The notes beneath the pieces were generated by a model, which had not been told where the DNA came from, made no database searches, and worked only from the letters and a program-made list of their open reading frames with translations. From contig CM042092.1 in the NCBI GenBank assembly GCA_023512835.1, positions 11,856,498 through 11,920,497 of the forward strand: 64,000 nt of DNA, given 5' to 3'. Of this stretch, positions 63,101 to 64,000 are shown piece by piece (position 1 is the stretch's first letter; every line of letters begins with the position of its first letter). The DNA comes from Taxillus chinensis. Its lineage: Eukaryota; Streptophyta; Magnoliopsida; Santalales; Loranthaceae. The translations under genes and the position numbers were made by a program.

Positions 63101-64000
63101 GGTTCAAAGCCTTCTCCTAGTTAAATTATGACAGGTAGCCTTTGACACTGACCTTGTGCCCAGGGGTTGTAGGATATGGTAATGGGATTCTCATTAGGCT
63201 ACTCTTGACACATTGTTTTCTTATTGTATTATTTGCAACATCTGGTGCGAATGAAATGCGAGGTTGTTTGAGAATCGTGAAAGCCCCGTGGAAGAGCTTA
63301 AACTTCTTTCCTTATGATCTTTGTTGGATAAAATATATGCTATGGAGTTTGATCATTTTCCAGCATTTTTAATGCTATAGCTGGTTGCTCGTTCTGAGTG
63401 GGTTGTTGTTTTGTTTGCTTGTTCAGAGTTGTTGTACTTTAGTCCCTAATACCCTTCTTGTGTGCTTGTTTTCTAGTAAAATCTTCTATCTAAAAAGCAA
63501 AATTGACAGGTAGCAACTAACCTCCCGTTCTTCTTCTCCGTCATCATCCAAAATGTCTTCCTCCCCAGCCTCAACAAGAGAAGATGCTTTTGTTGAACGT
63601 CCATGGCGCTCCCTCCTCTCCTTTATTTCTATAAGTTTTGATTCAGCTGCTCTTTGGCGTTTGAACCGAGCAATCTACATGTTCATAATTGAGTTAAGCA
63701 ATTATGACATGGACACCAAGCAACATACACATTTGCATTACAAAAAGAGTAAATCTTTGTTGTACATTACATAGTAAATGATGAATTAATTATAATTAAA
63801 AATGATTTCCACTAAGAAAGTGTATAACCTTCTTAGCTCTTCGGTCTGCATGAGTATTTGGACCAGCTTGACCAGACTCTACTAACTCATCCTCTGGCAA
63901 AAGTTCCATTGCTTCGCAAAATGACATAAATTCCTAAAGGAGGCATACACTGATAATTTCAAATCGACCATAACCATTATCTTTAAGTGAATTCTAAGCA
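60103..64000 (-). CDS. TAP46: TAP46 (PP2A-associated alpha4/IGBP1 homologue), 3' part
   Basis: Binds PP2A-type phosphatase catalytic subunits and acts in TOR signalling in plants. Exons (minus): 63829-63933, 63522-63674, 62642-62677, 62467-62538, 60685-60965, 60103-60361 (stop TAA at 60103-60105). The 5' exons lie off the right edge. Readable text: EFMSFCEAMELLPEDELVES, ADRRAKKIARFKRQRAAESK, LEMLKKEEEMLAAIKEKQLQ, AQPITCATFAQDVLEGRATA, MLFGPASLVGGGLTTNRERM, FQPSFRLPTMSIEEAGL, and the C-terminus DDWKDDNPRGAGNKKLTPCG, nearly invariant in the family. The third listed exon is only 36 nt (AWFTTISLSICK), with clean AG and GT borders, and supplies the segment that otherwise appears to be missing. All phases fit. 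One intron holds a LINE copy, another a 127-codon ORF of unknown nature (61802-62185). Confidence 0.95.
62742..62754. repeat. Poly-G run in TAP46 intron
   Basis: Thirteen consecutive G inside an intron. Listed because such runs are error-prone. Confidence 0.85.
63140..63503 (+). mobile_element. 5'-truncated LINE with 11-bp target-site duplication
   Basis: The insert is bounded by TGACAGGTAGC at 63129-63139 and 63504-63514. One frame reads ARLFENRESPVEELKLLSL, the last part of a plant LINE ORF2, followed by an untranslated T-rich stretch and an A-rich tail (ctaaaaagcaaaat). It is antisense to TAP46, and the right duplication ends eight bases from the splice donor at 63522. Confidence 0.8.

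Overview
The window is eudicot nuclear DNA. It holds spliced genes with GT-AG introns and plant-specific protein families, in an AT-rich background full of microsatellites, MITEs and 5'-truncated LINE copies. A woody eudicot is plausible from the intron and transposon load, but I cannot name the species from sequence alone.

Layout: (1) 1-2859, minus, 5' part of mitochondrial ClpX (runs off the left edge); its promoter and presequence are duplicated just upstream (2742-3974). (2) 4.4 kb, a dead Ty1-copia reverse transcriptase scrap. (3) 5872-11972, minus, condensin II subunit CAP-G2, recognisable end to end but with two frame breaks and a duplicated exon. (4) 12.1-18.2 kb, AT-rich DNA with a hAT MITE and a tandem duplication. 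(5) 18203-29746, minus, a KDM3/JMJ25-type JmjC histone demethylase with WRC and AT-hook motifs; its long introns hold a LINE, a 75-bp LINE tail, a Mutator-like element and a TIR element. (6) 30-41.9 kb, mostly non-coding: MITEs, a phenylalanine ammonia-lyase fragment, an intact tRNA-Phe(GAA), a small conserved gene (35019-35417, minus), and a displaced fragment of JMJ exon 1. (7) 41930-44670, plus, an IQD calmodulin-binding protein. (8) 48109-53705, plus, soluble starch synthase I, 15 exons, fully in frame. (9) 56955-57749, plus, a phytolongin, followed by a decayed partial copy. (10) 60103 to the right edge, minus, TAP46 (PP2A-associated alpha4 homologue), 3' part, including a 36-nt microexon.

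These are independent housekeeping and developmental genes, not a pathway cluster. The genes that stay in frame (SS1 over 15 exons, IQD, phytolongin, the TAP46 part) make the two CAP-G2 frame breaks stand out. I found no undescribed multi-gene system. The strongest unusual signals are structural: local duplications of gene pieces (ClpX presequence, CAP-G2 exon, JMJ exon 1 fragment, phytolongin tail) and a set of transposon insertions with readable target-site duplications.
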